This document shows positions 21,801 through 33,898 of a stretch of 64,000 nucleotides of DNA, one piece after another; positions within the stretch are counted from its first letter, which is position 1; every line of letters begins with the position of its first letter. This DNA comes from Haematobia irritans. Taxonomy: Eukaryota; Arthropoda; Insecta; Diptera; Muscidae. The notes beneath the pieces were generated by a model that was not told the DNA's origin, did not search any database, and saw only the letters and a program-made list of their open reading frames with translations. The DNA lies in the NCBI RefSeq assembly GCF_050003625.1, contig NC_134400.1, forward strand, positions 47,295,096 through 47,359,095. Reading direction: 5' to 3'. The translations under genes and the position numbers were made by a program.

Positions 21801-23055
21801 AACAAGTATATACGGCCGTAAGTTCGGCCCAGCCGAATCTTATGTACCCTCCACCATGGATTGCGTAGAAACTTATACGAAAGACTGTCATCCACAATCG
21901 AATTACTTGGGGTGTGGTATATTAAAACTTCTTAAAATCGTTTTCTAAATTGTGAGTTAGTTCATATGTGGTAGAAAGCCGCTTATATGGGGGCTATATA
22001 CAATTACGAACTTGATATGGACCAATTTTTGTGTGATTGGGCTATATATAACTTTAGACCGATATGGACCTAGTTAGACATGGTTGCTAACGGCCATATA
22101 CTAGCACAATGTTCCAAATTTCAACTGACTCGGTTGAAATTTGCTCCTCCAAGAGGCTCCAAAACCAAATCTCGGGATCGGTTTATATGGGGGCTATATA
22201 TGATTATGGACTGATATGGACCACTTTTGGCATGGCTGTTAAATACCATAAACTACCATCACGTACCAAATTTCAACCAGATCGGATGAATTTTGCTTCT
22301 CCAAAAGGCACCGGAGGTCAAATTTGGGGATCGGTTTATATGGGGGCTATATATAATTATGGACTGATATGAACCAATTCTTGCATGGTTGTTGGATACC
22401 ATATACTTACATCACGTACCAAATTTCAACTGAATCGGATGAATTTTGCTCTTCCAAGGGGCTCCGGAGGTCAAATCTGGGGATTGGTTTATATGGGGCC
22501 TATATATAATTATGGACCGATTTCGACCAATTTTTGCATGGGTGTTTGAGGCCATATATTAACACCACGTACCAAATTTCAACTGAATCAGATGAATTTT
22601 GGTCTTCCAAGAGGCTCCGGAGGTCAAATCTGGTTTATATGGGGGCTATATATAATTATGGACCGATTTCGACCAATTTTTGCATGGGTGTTTGAGGCCA
22701 TATATTAACACTATGTACCAAATTTCAGCCGGATCGGATGAAATTTGCTTCTCTTTGAGGCTCCGCAAGCCAAATCTGGCGATCGGTTTATATGGGGGCT
22801 ATATATAATTATGGACCGATGTGGACCAATTTTTGCATGGTTGTTAGAGATCATATGCTGACACCATGTACCAAATTTCAGCCGGATCGGATGAAATTTT
22901 CTTCTCTTTGAGGCTCCGCAAGCAAAATCTGGGGATCGGTTTATATGGGGGCTATATATAATTATGGACCGATGTGAACCAATTTTTGCATGGTTGTTAG
23001 AGACCATATACCAACACCATATACCAAATTTCAGCCGGATCGGATGAAATTTGCT
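21801..23055 (+). mobile_element. DINE-like family A, left arm of an inverted pair
   Basis: The 5' end AACAAGTATATACGGCCGTA starts at 21801, followed by ACCCTCCACCATGG and the 5' unique region. Five or so ~180-bp units with TATGGGGGCTATATATAATT follow. It stops mid-unit at about 23055 with no core or 3' hairpin, where the sequence turns round into the opposite strand. Confidence 0.8.
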
Positions 23056-24284
23056 TCTTTGCAAAAATTGGTCCACATCGGTCCATAATTATATATAGCC
23101 CCCATATAAACCGATCCCCAGATTTGGCTTGCGGAGCCTCAAAGAGAAGCAAATTTCATCCGATTCGGCTGAAATTTGGTACATGATGTTGGTATATGGT
23201 CTCTAACAACCATGCAAAAATTGGTCCACATCGGTCCATAATTATATATAGACCCCATATAACCGATCTCCATGTTTGGCTTGCGAAGCCTCAAAGAGGA
23301 GCAAATTGCATCCGATCCGGCTGAAATTTGGTACATGGTATTGGTATATGGTCTCTAACAACCGTGCAAAAATTGGTCCACATCGGTCCATAATTATATA
23401 TAGCGCCCATACAAACCGATCCCAAGATTTGGGTTGCGGAGCTTCAAAGAGAAGCAAATTTCATCCGATCCGCCTGAAATTTGGTAAATGATATTGGTAT
23501 ATGGTATCTAACAACCATGCAAAAATTGGTCCACGTCGGTTCATAATTATATATAGCCCCCATATAAACCGATCCCCAGATTTGGCTTGCGAAGTCTCCA
23601 AGAGAAGCAAATTTCATCCAATCCGATTGTAATTTGGAACATGGTGTTAGTATATGATCTTTAACAACCGTGCCAGAATTGGTCCATAGCGGTCCATAAT
23701 TATATATAGCCCCCATATAAAACATTCTCCAGATTTGACCAGGAGCAAAATTCATCCGATCCGGTTCAAATAAGGAACGTGGTGTTAGTATATGGTCGCT
23801 AACAACCATGCCAAAATTGGTCCAATCACACAAAAATTGGTCCATATCGGTTGCCACTCGAGCCAAAAATAATCTACCAAGATTTTATTTCTGTAGAAAT
23901 TTTTGTCAAAATTTTCTTTCTACAGAAAATTTTGTCAATTTTTTTTCTATAGAAAATTTTGTGAACATTTTATTTCTATAGAAAATTTTGTTAAAATTTT
24001 ATTTCTGTAGAAAATTTTGTCTAAATTTTATGTCTACTTTGTCAAACTGAATTATATACGTATTGGATCGATCTTTTTTGATTTAATATATACCACGTAT
24101 GGACTTACATACAATTTAGAATATGGTGTTAGGAGGTTTTAAGATACCTTGCCATCGGCAAGCGTTACCGCAACTTAAGTAATTCGATTGTGGATGGCAG
24201 TGTTTAGATGAAGTTTCTACGCAATCCATGATGGAGGGTACATAAGCTTCGGCCTGGCCGAACTTACGGCCGTATATACTTGTT
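23056..24284 (-). mobile_element. DINE-like family A, right arm of an inverted pair
   Basis: On the minus strand this repeats the left arm. The 5' end is at 24284 (ACTTACGGCCGTATATACTT on plus). Then come the unique region, a short 29-bp minisatellite (23868-24045), and ~180-bp units down to 23056. As in the left arm, the core and 3' end are missing. Confidence 0.8.
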
Positions 24285-24352
24285 TTTAATATAAACAAAT
24301 CTTTTATAGGCATTTAATTGAAAACTGTTTGTGAAATTCGGCTTAAAACTCA

Positions 24353-24593
24353 CACGCAGAGAAGGATATGATCACCCCAAACATGTTTCAAGAGCAAAAT
24401 GTTATTTTTGGACGGTGAACATGGAACATTTTTGTCGCAATCGTGTTCTTTTCTCAGAAAACATATACGTGATTGCCGAAAACAGGTACATAATTTTCGA
24501 CAACATAACATGTTACATGTTCTCCGGTCAAAAATAACATTTTGCTCTTAAAACATGTTTGAGGTGATCATAACATATTCCTTCTCTGGATGC
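24353..24593. mobile_element. MITE with GCAGAGAAGG ends, second copy
   Basis: The ends CGCAGAGAAGGATATGATCA and the inverted ATATTCCTTCTCTGGATGC enclose the same CATGTTT/AACATGTT palindromic body as the copy at 2449-2701. Confidence 0.75.
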
Positions 24594-25349
24594 ACGTCAG
24601 AGATTCACGATTTACCCTGACTTATGACAATGGCATGTCACTTGCTCAACCTCTACTTCCTACTACCATCATCAATTTGTGTCCAAGTTGTGTGTAATTC
24701 CATTTCATGACCAGTGAATGTTTATAATTTTATATAACCAATCATCGCTCATTCTCATTCTCTCTGATGATTGTGGTCTGCATCTTGATCTTCATCTTGA
24801 TTCTAGAGTTTGTTGCTGCCATACGTGAACTTTGTTATTATGAAGCATTAAATCCAGATAATCTGTCCATTGCGTATCTCACACATCCCATGTTGGTATT
24901 TAGAAAGGAATGGCTAGTGCCATTGAGAAATTATGTGTGAAGTACCATTTCAACTAAGGTACTTTTTTTATGATTTCAAATTATTATGCGGTTTAATTTT
25001 GATCTGAATTGCGGTAAGTTAGTTAGTGTCTTCTCGGTCAGAGTGAATATAATTAACAAGAAAACAAAATAGGATTGAGAAACTCTATGATCGAGTCCAA
25101 CATTGTATCACAAAGACATTCTTATTGCTGTTAGTGATCCATTATGACTTGTTGAAACGAGAATCTAAAGTAGGATGCTATAGCTGAAGCAATACACCAA
25201 TGTAAAGGGACGATCAGTGAAGAGGTCTATAAACGCTCATTTCAATTTTTTTCCTTCATTTCCTTCATATCACTTAATTCTATTTAATTTAAAAATATAT
25301 TCAATAAAATTAATGAAAAAGAATTAAATATAGCTTAATGTTTAATAAT
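24594..25349. other. Unassigned sequence
   Basis: No gene or repeat family seen. It reads like unique intron or intergenic DNA. Confidence 0.35.
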
Positions 25350-25684
25350 GGTGCAATGGTTAGCATGCCCGCCTTGCATACACAAGGTCGTAGGTTCGAT
25401 TCCTGCTTCGACCGAACACCAAAAAGTTTTTCAGCGGTGGATTATTCCACCTCAGTAATGCTGGTGACATTTCTGAGGGTTTCAAAGCTTCTCAAAGTGG
25501 TTTCACTGCAATGTGGAACGCCGTTCGGACTCGGCTATAAAAAGGAGGTCCCTTGTCATTGAGCTTAACATGGAATCGGATAGCACTCAGTGATAAGAGA
25601 GAAGTTCACCAATGTGGTATCACAATGGACTGAATAGTCTAAGTGAGCCTGGTACATCGGGCTGCCACCTAACCTAACCTAACC
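25350..25684 (+). mobile_element. tRNA-derived SINE with 14-bp target duplication
   Basis: The head starts at GGTGCAATGGTTAGCATGC (A box) with B box GGTTCGATTCC near 25394. The body ends in CCTAACCTAACCTAACC. A perfect duplication TAATGTTTAATAAT flanks it (25336-25349 and 25685-25698), so it is a fairly young LINE-driven insertion. The first bases of the head (GCCACC) are missing. Confidence 0.93.
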
Positions 25685-25698
25685 TAATGTTTAATAAT

Positions 25699-26739
25699 TC
25701 AATGTAAGTTTTTTTTTTAAGTAAGTTTACTTAATTTGAACCGAGTCAAATATAAATAAATTAAAATAAAATATTTATTATAAATCAATTTGATTCGCTC
25801 TAGCTTCAAATAAAGTTTAGGCCATTGTAGTTTCTATCCTATTTAAATATTCAATAATCGTTATCTTTTATGGAAATGGGCAAATCAATAACATTAGGTT
25901 TCATTTCAATATGCATAGATAAATGCATAGCTATAAAAAGATAAAACCAAAAAAACAAAAGCTCTAATTACAAATTCAGATTGCCTGGTACCACCACATT
26001 TGTTGGGATATGATACCCAACAGAAAGGGTTGGAAAACATGAACCGTTCGTTGCAATGCAATTGAATGTTTTAACGATAACGAATGAATTTCGCCAACAT
26101 TTAATTAAAACTATAAGATAATTAACCATCAAACTCTGACAATTTCATATAGATTGGCAATGAATATACCACCAGCAAAGAAAAACAAATGATGGGAAAT
26201 TGGTTAATTGGGAAATAAGGTAAGTAAAATCTTTCTGTTTGGTACATAGACACAGAGCATATACAAAAGCCTCGTCACTTATCCCAGAAGTCTTAAAATT
26301 GTGATGTTTTTTTTTTTTTTCTTTTTTAATCTCAAGTGGGAAAATTGCTCTACTGTTTGTGTTCCTCGAAACAACATCACTTCTTAAATTTCTTTGTTGC
26401 AATTAACAGTGAAAGGTGTCATGTTTAGAAAGCTTTATAAACCAAGTGACATTTCTAGCCAGCCTGCAATTAAGACAGGAAACTAGCATAAGTGTTCAAA
26501 ATAAAACCGACAATTAGTGGTGCACCAAACTTTCGAAAAATTCTAGCTTCAAGATGAGAATGGAATAAAGTCGGGCATCATGGTCAATATCATACCAAAG
26601 GACCATCGTACTCATAAGCCGTACATGGGTACAAAGGCTTCGCTTTAGCCCTACAAAAATATATGAGCCATACTACAGGGTAACTGACACTAAGTGTTGA
26701 GTATTCTATGGTGGTGGGTATAAAAATAGTAATTGACTA
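25699..26739. other. Unassigned sequence
   Basis: No gene or family recognised; includes a poly-T tract near 26305. The minus-strand frame at 26402-26145 has no known feature. Confidence 0.35.
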
Positions 26740-28020
26740 AAGGGTGATACGGTCACAATTTGGTCAATATAAACTTGACGTATTTCTTTCAATTTTGCAT
26801 TTAAAAAACCTGAACACCCCTCATTTTGAAGGTGTGTACGTGTAGAATGTTGCTCCTATTTTGATTTTGGAATTCACTCTTCAGTTGTCAAAATGCCGTC
26901 CAAGCAAGAAGAGCAGCGTATCAAAATTTTGCTCGCGCATCGCGAAAATCCGAGCTACTCGCACGCAAAGCTGGCAAAATCGCTAAAAGTTGCCAAATCA
27001 ACCGTTACAAATGTAATTAAAGTATTTGGGGAACGTTTGTAGACAGCCAGGACGTCTGGATCGGGGGGAAATCGAAAACCGGAAGCCGCTGAGACGACAA
27101 AGAGAGTTGCCGGTAGTTTCAAGCGAAACCCTAACCTCTCTCTCCGAGATGCCGCAAATAAGCTGGGTGTATCGTCTACAACCGTGCATCGAGCCAAAAA
27201 ACGAGCCGGACTATCGACTTATAAGAAGGTAGTGACTCCAAATCGCGATGATAAACAAAATACGACGGCCAAAGCGCGATCCCGGAGGCTGTACACCGCG
27301 ATGCTTAAGAAGTTTGACTGCGTGGTAATGGACGACGAAACCTACGTCAAAGCCGACTACAAGCAGCTTCCGGGACAGGAAGGGGAAAGGTAGCAGATAT
27401 TTTCAAACACATAAAACTGTCAAATTTCGCAAAGAAATATCTGGTTTGGCAAGCCATCTGTACCTGTGGCTTGAAGAGCAGCATTTTCATAGCTTCCGGG
27501 ACTGTCAACCAAGAAATTTACGTGAAAGAGTGTTTGAATAAACGTCTGCTGCCTTTCCTGAAGAAACACGGTTGTTCCGTACTGTTTTGGCCGGACTTGG
27601 CATCTTGCCATTACGGTAAAAAGGCCATGGAGTGGTACGCCGCCAACAACGTGCAGGTGGTTCCCAAGGACAAGAACCCCCCCAACACGCCAGAGCTCCG
27701 CCCAACTGAGAAATACTGGGCTATTGTCAAGCGGAACCTAAAGAAGACCAAAAAAACTGCTAAGGACGAGCAGCAGTTCAAGGCAAACTGGCTTTCTGCG
27801 GCGAAGAGGGTGGACAAGGTGGCTGTACAAAATCTGATGGCAGGTGTCAAGCGTGAGGCCCGGCAATTCGGATTTGGAAAAGCGAAAGCCTAACTGAATA
27901 TTTTTCCTGAATTTTATACTAATTGAACTTGAAAAAGAAATTTAATTTGATTTTTTAAATAAACGATTTCACCGATTTACACGCGTTTTCCCTTGACCAA
28001 ATTTTGACCATATCACCCTT
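26740..28020 (+). mobile_element. DD37E-type Tc1/mariner element, copy 1 (dead)
   Basis: 1281 bp with inverted ends AAGGGTGATACGGTCA and TGACCATATCACCCTT, flanked by TA (26738-26739, 28021-28022). The transposase begins at 26893 (MPSKQEEQRIKILLAHRENP), a helix-turn-helix follows, then a TAG stop near 27040. The catalytic residues are MDDETYVKAD, WPDLASCHYG and PELRPTEKYW; 37 residues lie between the second Asp and the Glu, the spacing of the insect DD37E group. A small deletion near 27380 also shifts the frame. The C-terminal half (27471-27893) is open. Confidence 0.88.
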
Positions 28021-28053
28021 TATTCTATTCTTTCATAAACGAATATCTTAATA

Positions 28054-28596
28054 ATGCTGCGAAAAAGCGTCGCCAAAAAAGTAGTGTTCTTTTTGGGTCC
28101 GGAAGTGGTGCCAAATTGGCGGAGAAGCGATGAATGTAATATGAACTTGTCATAGGACGGATGTCCACCATTTCAACAGACGTTGCACTGAATTTGCAGC
28201 ACTTCTTAAGGTGTTATCCGAATTCAGTGTTTTGAATGTGAATTAAAAAATTTTGTGATATTTTCCCAAATAAATAATTTTTATAATTTTTTATGATTTC
28301 TAATGCATTCTAAGGCTTGGCTGAAACGTTTGCCCTCGAATATTTTGAAAAATCGATTTTTCTAGAATGGACTTAGCATTTCTGCGGCTAAATTTGAATG
28401 ATTTGTACTATTCTATTAATTCTTACTTTTTTTTAACTATTTGAAAAAAAAGAATTAAAATTAACCATTAAAATATGAACAAAACTGAATTAAATAAATT
28501 TCCTTTGTGGTTGAAATAATTAACTTCTTTGTGAGAACATTTTTGGGAGGGCTTTTCAAGTTGTACCTTTAGAACAATTCCCAATTTTTTGCTGAA
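28054..28596 (+). repeat. CCCAGC-ended TIR repeat, full-length but decayed
   Basis: About 540 bp from CTGCGAAAAAGCGTCGCC to an end in CCAATTTTTTGCTG. The interior shares CATAGGACGGATGTCCACCA with copies at 33.8 and 42.2 kb. No coding sequence. Inverted ends suggest a non-autonomous DNA transposon. Confidence 0.65.
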
Positions 28597-29090
28597 AAAA
28601 AGTGTGGAACTACTTTTAGTTGTTTTATTATAAGTTAATTGTCTGGTTATTTTGATGTCGTATTTTACAAAAATGAATAAAAAATAAGACGTCATTATAT
28701 TAAAGACATCAGTCTATAAATTTTTAGATCGGTATATAACGGGGCTATAAATAAATGCGGTCCGAGAAGACTTAACAACATGTGTCAATTTTCAACCCGA
28801 ACCAGAGTATATTCATATACCCATTGAAAAAAATCCGCTAAAATCGACATCAAATTTCTTTGGGTATACTTTTTTGGGCTCTGAGGGAAATATTTTCATG
28901 CGTTACATCTACTATGGTGGAGAAAATAAATTTCGGCGACATTTTTCACTAATTACGTACACTAATCAAATATTTTTATTTTGTCTTTATAGTGTCAATA
29001 TTTCAGAAATAATCGTAATTTACGGTAAGTGGTAAACTCGCGCGATATGTAATGACCAGTAATCGATATTTCAAATATAGTAAAAATATA
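28597..29090. other. Decayed repeat sequence
   Basis: The stretch 28720-28920 has scattered DINE-like phrases (ATCGGTATATAACGGGGCTA, CTACTATGGTGGAG) but is too eroded to place. No gene. Confidence 0.35.
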
Positions 29091-31578
29091 CAAAAATTTC
29101 TATAGAAATAAACTATTGAAAAAATTCTATAGAAATAAAATCTTGACAAAATATTCTATAGAAATAAAATTTTGATAAAATTTTCTATAGAAATAAAATT
29201 TTGATACAATTTTCAACAGAATTTTGACTAAATTTTCTATAGAAATACAACTTTGACAAATTTTTCTATAGAAATAAAATTTTAACAAATATTTACAATT
29301 AAAAAAATTGACAGAATTTTCTATAGAAATAAACTTAAAAAAACAAATTTATAGAAATAAAATTTTGACAAAAAGTTCTATAGAAATAAAATAATGAGGA
29401 AATTTTCCATAGAAATAAAATTTTGACAACATTTCCTATCGAAGTAAAATTTTTACAAAATTTTCTGTAGAAATAAAACTTTGGGAAAATTGTCAATAGA
29501 AATAAAATGTTGACAAAATTTGCAATAAAAAAAGTTTTTGAGGAAAATTTTCTACCACTAAATTTCTTACTTTTTACATTTGTTTGCTGTGCCACTTTTT
29601 ATTTGAAAGCAATTTTTCATAGAAATAAAATGTTGACAAATTTTTTTATAGAAGTAAAAATTTGACAAAAGTTTCTATAGAAAAGAAAATTGAATAAAAT
29701 TTCTATAGAAGTAAAATTTTGAGGAAATTTTCCATAGAAATAAAATGCTGACAAAATGTTTAACAACATTTTTCTATAGAAATAAAGTTTTAACAAATTT
29801 TCCATAGAAATAAAATTTTAACAAAATTTTCTATGGAAGTAAAATTTTGACAAAATTTTCTATAGAAGTAAAATTTTGACAAAATTTTCTATTCAAAAAA
29901 ATAAACTTAAAAAATCCATTGTAAATAAAGTTTTGACAAAATTTTCTATAGAAATAAATTTTAGACAAAATTTTCTAAAGAAATAAATTTTTTAAAAATC
30001 TTCTATAAATAAAATTTTGACAAAATCTCTATTGAAATACAATTTTGACAAAAATTCCAATAGAAATAAAATTTTGGCAAAATTTTCTATCGAAATAAAA
30101 TTTTTTATAGAAATAAAAAGCCATTGGGAATAAAGTTTTGACAAAATTTTCTATAAAAATAAAGTTTTGACAATTTTTTCTATAAAAATAAAGTTTTGAC
30201 AAAATTTTCTATAAAAAGTAAAATTTTGACAAAATTTTCTATAAAAATAAAATTTTGACAAAATTTTCTATAAAAATAAAATTTTGACAAAATTTTCTAT
30301 GGAAGTAAACTTAAAAAATCCATAGAAAATAAAGTTTTGACAAAATTTTCTATAGAAATAAATTTTAGACAAAATTTTCTGAAGAAATAAAATTTTTAAA
30401 AATCTTCTAAAAATAAAATTTTGACAAAATCTTCTATTTAAATAAAATTTTGACAAAATTTTTTATAGAAATAATGTTTTGACAAAATTTTCTATAGAAA
30501 TAAAATTTTGACAAATTTTTTTATAGAAATAAAAAGCCATTGGGAATAAAGTTTTGACAATTTTTTCTATAAAAATAAAATTTTGAAAAATTTTTCTATA
30601 AAAAATAAAGTTTTGAAAAAATTTTCTATAAAAATAAAATTTTGACAAAATTTTCCATAAAAATAAAGTTTTGACAAAATATTCTATAAAAATAAAATTT
30701 TGACAAAATTTTCTATAAAAATAAAGTTTTGACACATAAAGTTTTGACAACATTTTCTATAAAAAGTAAAATTTTGGCAAAATGTTCTATAAAAATAAAA
30801 TTTTGAGAAATTTTTCTATAAAAATAAAATTTTGCCAAATTTTCTATGGAAGTAAACTTAAAAAATCCATTGAAAATAAAGTTTTGACAAAATTGTCTAT
30901 AGAAATAAATTTTAGACAAAATTTTCTAAAGAAATAAAATTTTTAAAAATCTTCTATAAATAAAATTTTCACAAAATTTTCTATAGACATAAAATTTTGA
31001 CAAAATCTTCTATCTAAATAAAATTTTGACAAAAATTCCAATAGAAATAAAATGTTGAAAAAATTTTCTATAAAAAGTAAAATTTTGACAAAATTTTCTA
31101 TAAATATAAAATTTTGACAAAATTTTCTATAAAAAAAATTGATATAGAAATAAAGTTTTGACAAATTTTTCTACAAAAATAAAATGTTGACAACATTTTC
31201 TATAGAAATAAATTTTAGACAAAATTTTCTATAGAAATAAAATTTTGACAAAATCTTCTATTTAAATAAAATTTTGACAAAATTTTTTATAGAAATAAAA
31301 TTTTGACAAAATTTTCTATAGAAATTAAATTTTGACAAATTTTTTTATAGAAATATAATTTTGACACAATTTTCTATAAAAATAAAATGTTGACATGACA
31401 AAATTATCTATAGAAATAAAATGTTCTATATAAATAAAATGTTAACAAAATTTTCTATATAAATAAATTGTAAGAAATATTCCAATAGAATTTTTTTCTA
31501 TAAAAATAAATTTTTGTCTAAAATTTCAATACAAATAAAATATTGACAAAATTTTCTACATAAATAAAATTTTAAATA
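29091..31578. repeat. 29-bp minisatellite array, 2.5 kb, with higher-order structure
   Basis: Roughly 80 units of 29 bp built on AAAATTTTGAC and the palindrome TTTCTATAGAAA. Variant blocks recur in the same order: AAACTTAAAAAATCCATTG-like markers near 29895, 30308 and 30848, AAATTTTTAAAAATCTTCT-like markers near 29985, 30390 and 30940, and AAAAGCCATTGGGAATAAAG near 30117 and 30532. The spacings are about 400-550 bp, so blocks were copied as larger units. Translations of the array (Phe/Tyr/Lys repeats) are not proteins. Confidence 0.92.
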
Positions 31579-32668
31579 ACAGGTTGGCTGATAAGTCCCC
31601 GGTCTGACACATAGATGGCATCGCCAGTAATAAATGCATGTTCTTTTTATATAGTACCAACCTTCAAATGATTCGTGTCAAAATTTGACGTCTGTAAGTC
31701 AATTAGTTTGTGAGATAGAGCGTCTTTTGTGAAGCAACTTTTGTTATTGTGAAAAAATGGAAAAAAGGAATTTCGTGTTTTGATAAAATACTGTTTTCTG
31801 AAGGGAAAAAATACGGTGGAAGCAAAAACTTTGCTTGATAATGAGTTTCCGGACTCTACCGCAGGGAAATCAACAATAATTGATTGGTATGCTAAATTCA
31901 AGCGTGGTGAAATCAGCACGGAGGACGGTGAACGCAGTGGACGCCCGAAAGAGGTGGTTACCGACTAAAACATCAAAAAATCCACAAAATGATTTTGAAT
32001 GACTGTAAAATGAAGTTAATCGAGAATAGCAGAGGCCTTAAAGATATCAAAGGAACGTGTTGGTCATATCATTCATCAATATTTGGATATGCGGAATATT
32101 TGGAACATCACTACACTGCTGAGTCCAATCGACAGTCGGCTGAGTGGACAGCGACCGGTGAAGCGCCTCCGAAGCGTGGAAAACTCAAAAGTCCGCTGGC
32201 AAAGTAATGGCCTCTGTTTTTTGGGATGTGCATGGAATAATTTTTATCGATTATCTTGAGAAGGGAAAAACCACCAACAGTGACTATTATATGGCTTTAT
32301 TGGAGCGTTTGAAATCGCGGCAAAACGGCCCCATATGAAGAAGAAAAAAGTGTTGTTCCACCAAGACAACGCACCGTGCCACAAGTCATTGAGAACGATG
32401 GCAAAAATTCATGAATTGGGCTTCGAATTGCTTCCCCACACACCGTATTCTCCAGATCTGGCCCCCAGCGACTTTTCTTGTTCTCAGACCTCAAAAACAT
32501 GCTCGCAGGGAAAAAAATTGGCTGCAATGAAGAGGTGATCGCCGAAACTGAGGCCTATTTCGAGGCAAAACTGAAGGAGTACTACCAAAATGGTATCAAA
32601 AACTTGGAAGGTCGTTATAAAAAAATGTGTTTTTCTTTGTTAGACCGGGGACTTATCAGCCAACCTGT
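31579..32668 (+). mobile_element. Himar1-like mariner, copy 3 (both ends present, deleted transposase)
   Basis: 1090 bp with inverted ends ACAGGTTGGCTGATAAGTCC and GGACTTATCAGCCAACCTGT, flanked by TA (31577-31578, 32669-32670). The transposase ATG at 31757 is out of frame, the linker has a stop (VVTD then TAA at 31966-31968), and a deletion near 32098 removes the segment with the first catalytic Asp. HQDNAPCHKS and APSD remain, then a frameshift. The ends look intact, so it could be moved by an enzyme supplied from elsewhere. Confidence 0.93.
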
Positions 32669-32670
32669 TA

Positions 32671-32985
32671 GTAATAAAATTTTGCGGAAATTTTCCATAG
32701 AAATAAAATGTTGACAAAATTGTCTATAGAAATTAAATTTCGTGCAAGTTCATACTATCAATGTACCTTGTCCTTTTTGAGTAAGTTCTCCGTTTCTGTA
32801 GAAGTTGTACCCTTCCCTTGTTGGTGCAGGCTAAAATCGTTAAAACATTTCAAATTCGACACATTTACATTTCAAGGAATGTATTTGATTGGTTTCAAAA
32901 TAAATTTTTTTAATTTCGTAGATTTTTAGTAAAATTATCTTCAAAAATTTTGGTTGATTATTTTTGGCACGAGTTGCAACCGTGA
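32671..32985. repeat. Remainder of the minisatellite element to the right of mariner copy 3
   Basis: A few 29-bp units (32671-32750), other sequence, then TTGATTATTTTTGGCACGAG and TTGCAACCGTG, the usual right end of the CACGGTT-ended element, at about 32942-32985. Confidence 0.6.
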
Positions 32986-33675
32986 TTGAAACCCCATATT
33001 TCTGGATGCCCCATTTTCATACCGATCACAACCATTGAAACCTAACCCCTTAGTCTTTTACTATATAAAATGATACAACGTAGAAGAAATTTCCAGCAAT
33101 GAGGAAAACATTCAATTTCATATTAACTTTTGTCACCTGATCTGGCAGAACAAACCTTACACCCCATGTGATATAGCAAATCTTCATATGGCTACTTCTC
33201 ATTAAATGTTAACAAGCAAATAAAAAAAATTCAAAACAATTCCATTTGGGTTTTGTTGTCATTTCTTAAGAAATGGTCTCCAATGATCGTGTGAGAGTAT
33301 TTGCCATATTCTCTGCAGTCTTCATCAGAAAATGGACCATATTGCCTATTTTCGTTCAAAGTATGAGGGTATGATATTTTTGTCATAACGTTTGCAATAC
33401 AATGAAATATTACAACGATTTTTAACCATTCCTATTCAAATGTGTAGATCAATTTAATCGGTAATGAATGACATTATTTAAATCAATAAAAAATATCAAG
33501 AATATCGGGGATATCAAATTTGCCACTTTTTTGAAGTAATTGTACGTTCTACCACTAAATTACTTACTTTTTACATTTGTGTGTCACATTTTTGTCATGC
33601 TGTACAACTTTCTATTAAAACTCATTTAAATAAATAACATAAAGAAAGGTCGTCTTTTTCAAATATTAAAAACAT
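32986..33675. other. Unassigned sequence
   Basis: No gene or repeat recognised. It reads like unique non-coding DNA. Confidence 0.35.
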
Positions 33676-33898
33676 CTGAGCAAACAAAAATGTCACCAAA
33701 AAAGTAGTGAAAATGTTCTTTTTGGATCCGGAAACGGTGCAAAATTGACGCAGAAGCGATGTATTTACTATGGTTTTGTCATAGGACGGATGTCCGCCAT
33801 TTCAACAGCCGTTGCACTGGCTTTGCATCACTTCTTAAACTGTCATCCGAACTCAGTGTTTTGAATGAGGATTAAAAAATTTTGTGATATTTTGCCTA
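33676..33898 (+). repeat. CCCAGC-ended TIR repeat, left part
   Basis: It matches the left 220 bp of the copy at 28054 (CATAGGACGGATGTCCGCCA) and is cut at 33898 by a DD37E element. No right part of this repeat follows the inserted element. Confidence 0.65.

Noticed and set aside
29335..31164. Several minus-strand frames of 60-96 codons rich in Phe, Tyr, Ile and Lys
   Set aside because: They are translations of the 29-bp minisatellite; the frames follow the repeat period and carry no independent protein signal.
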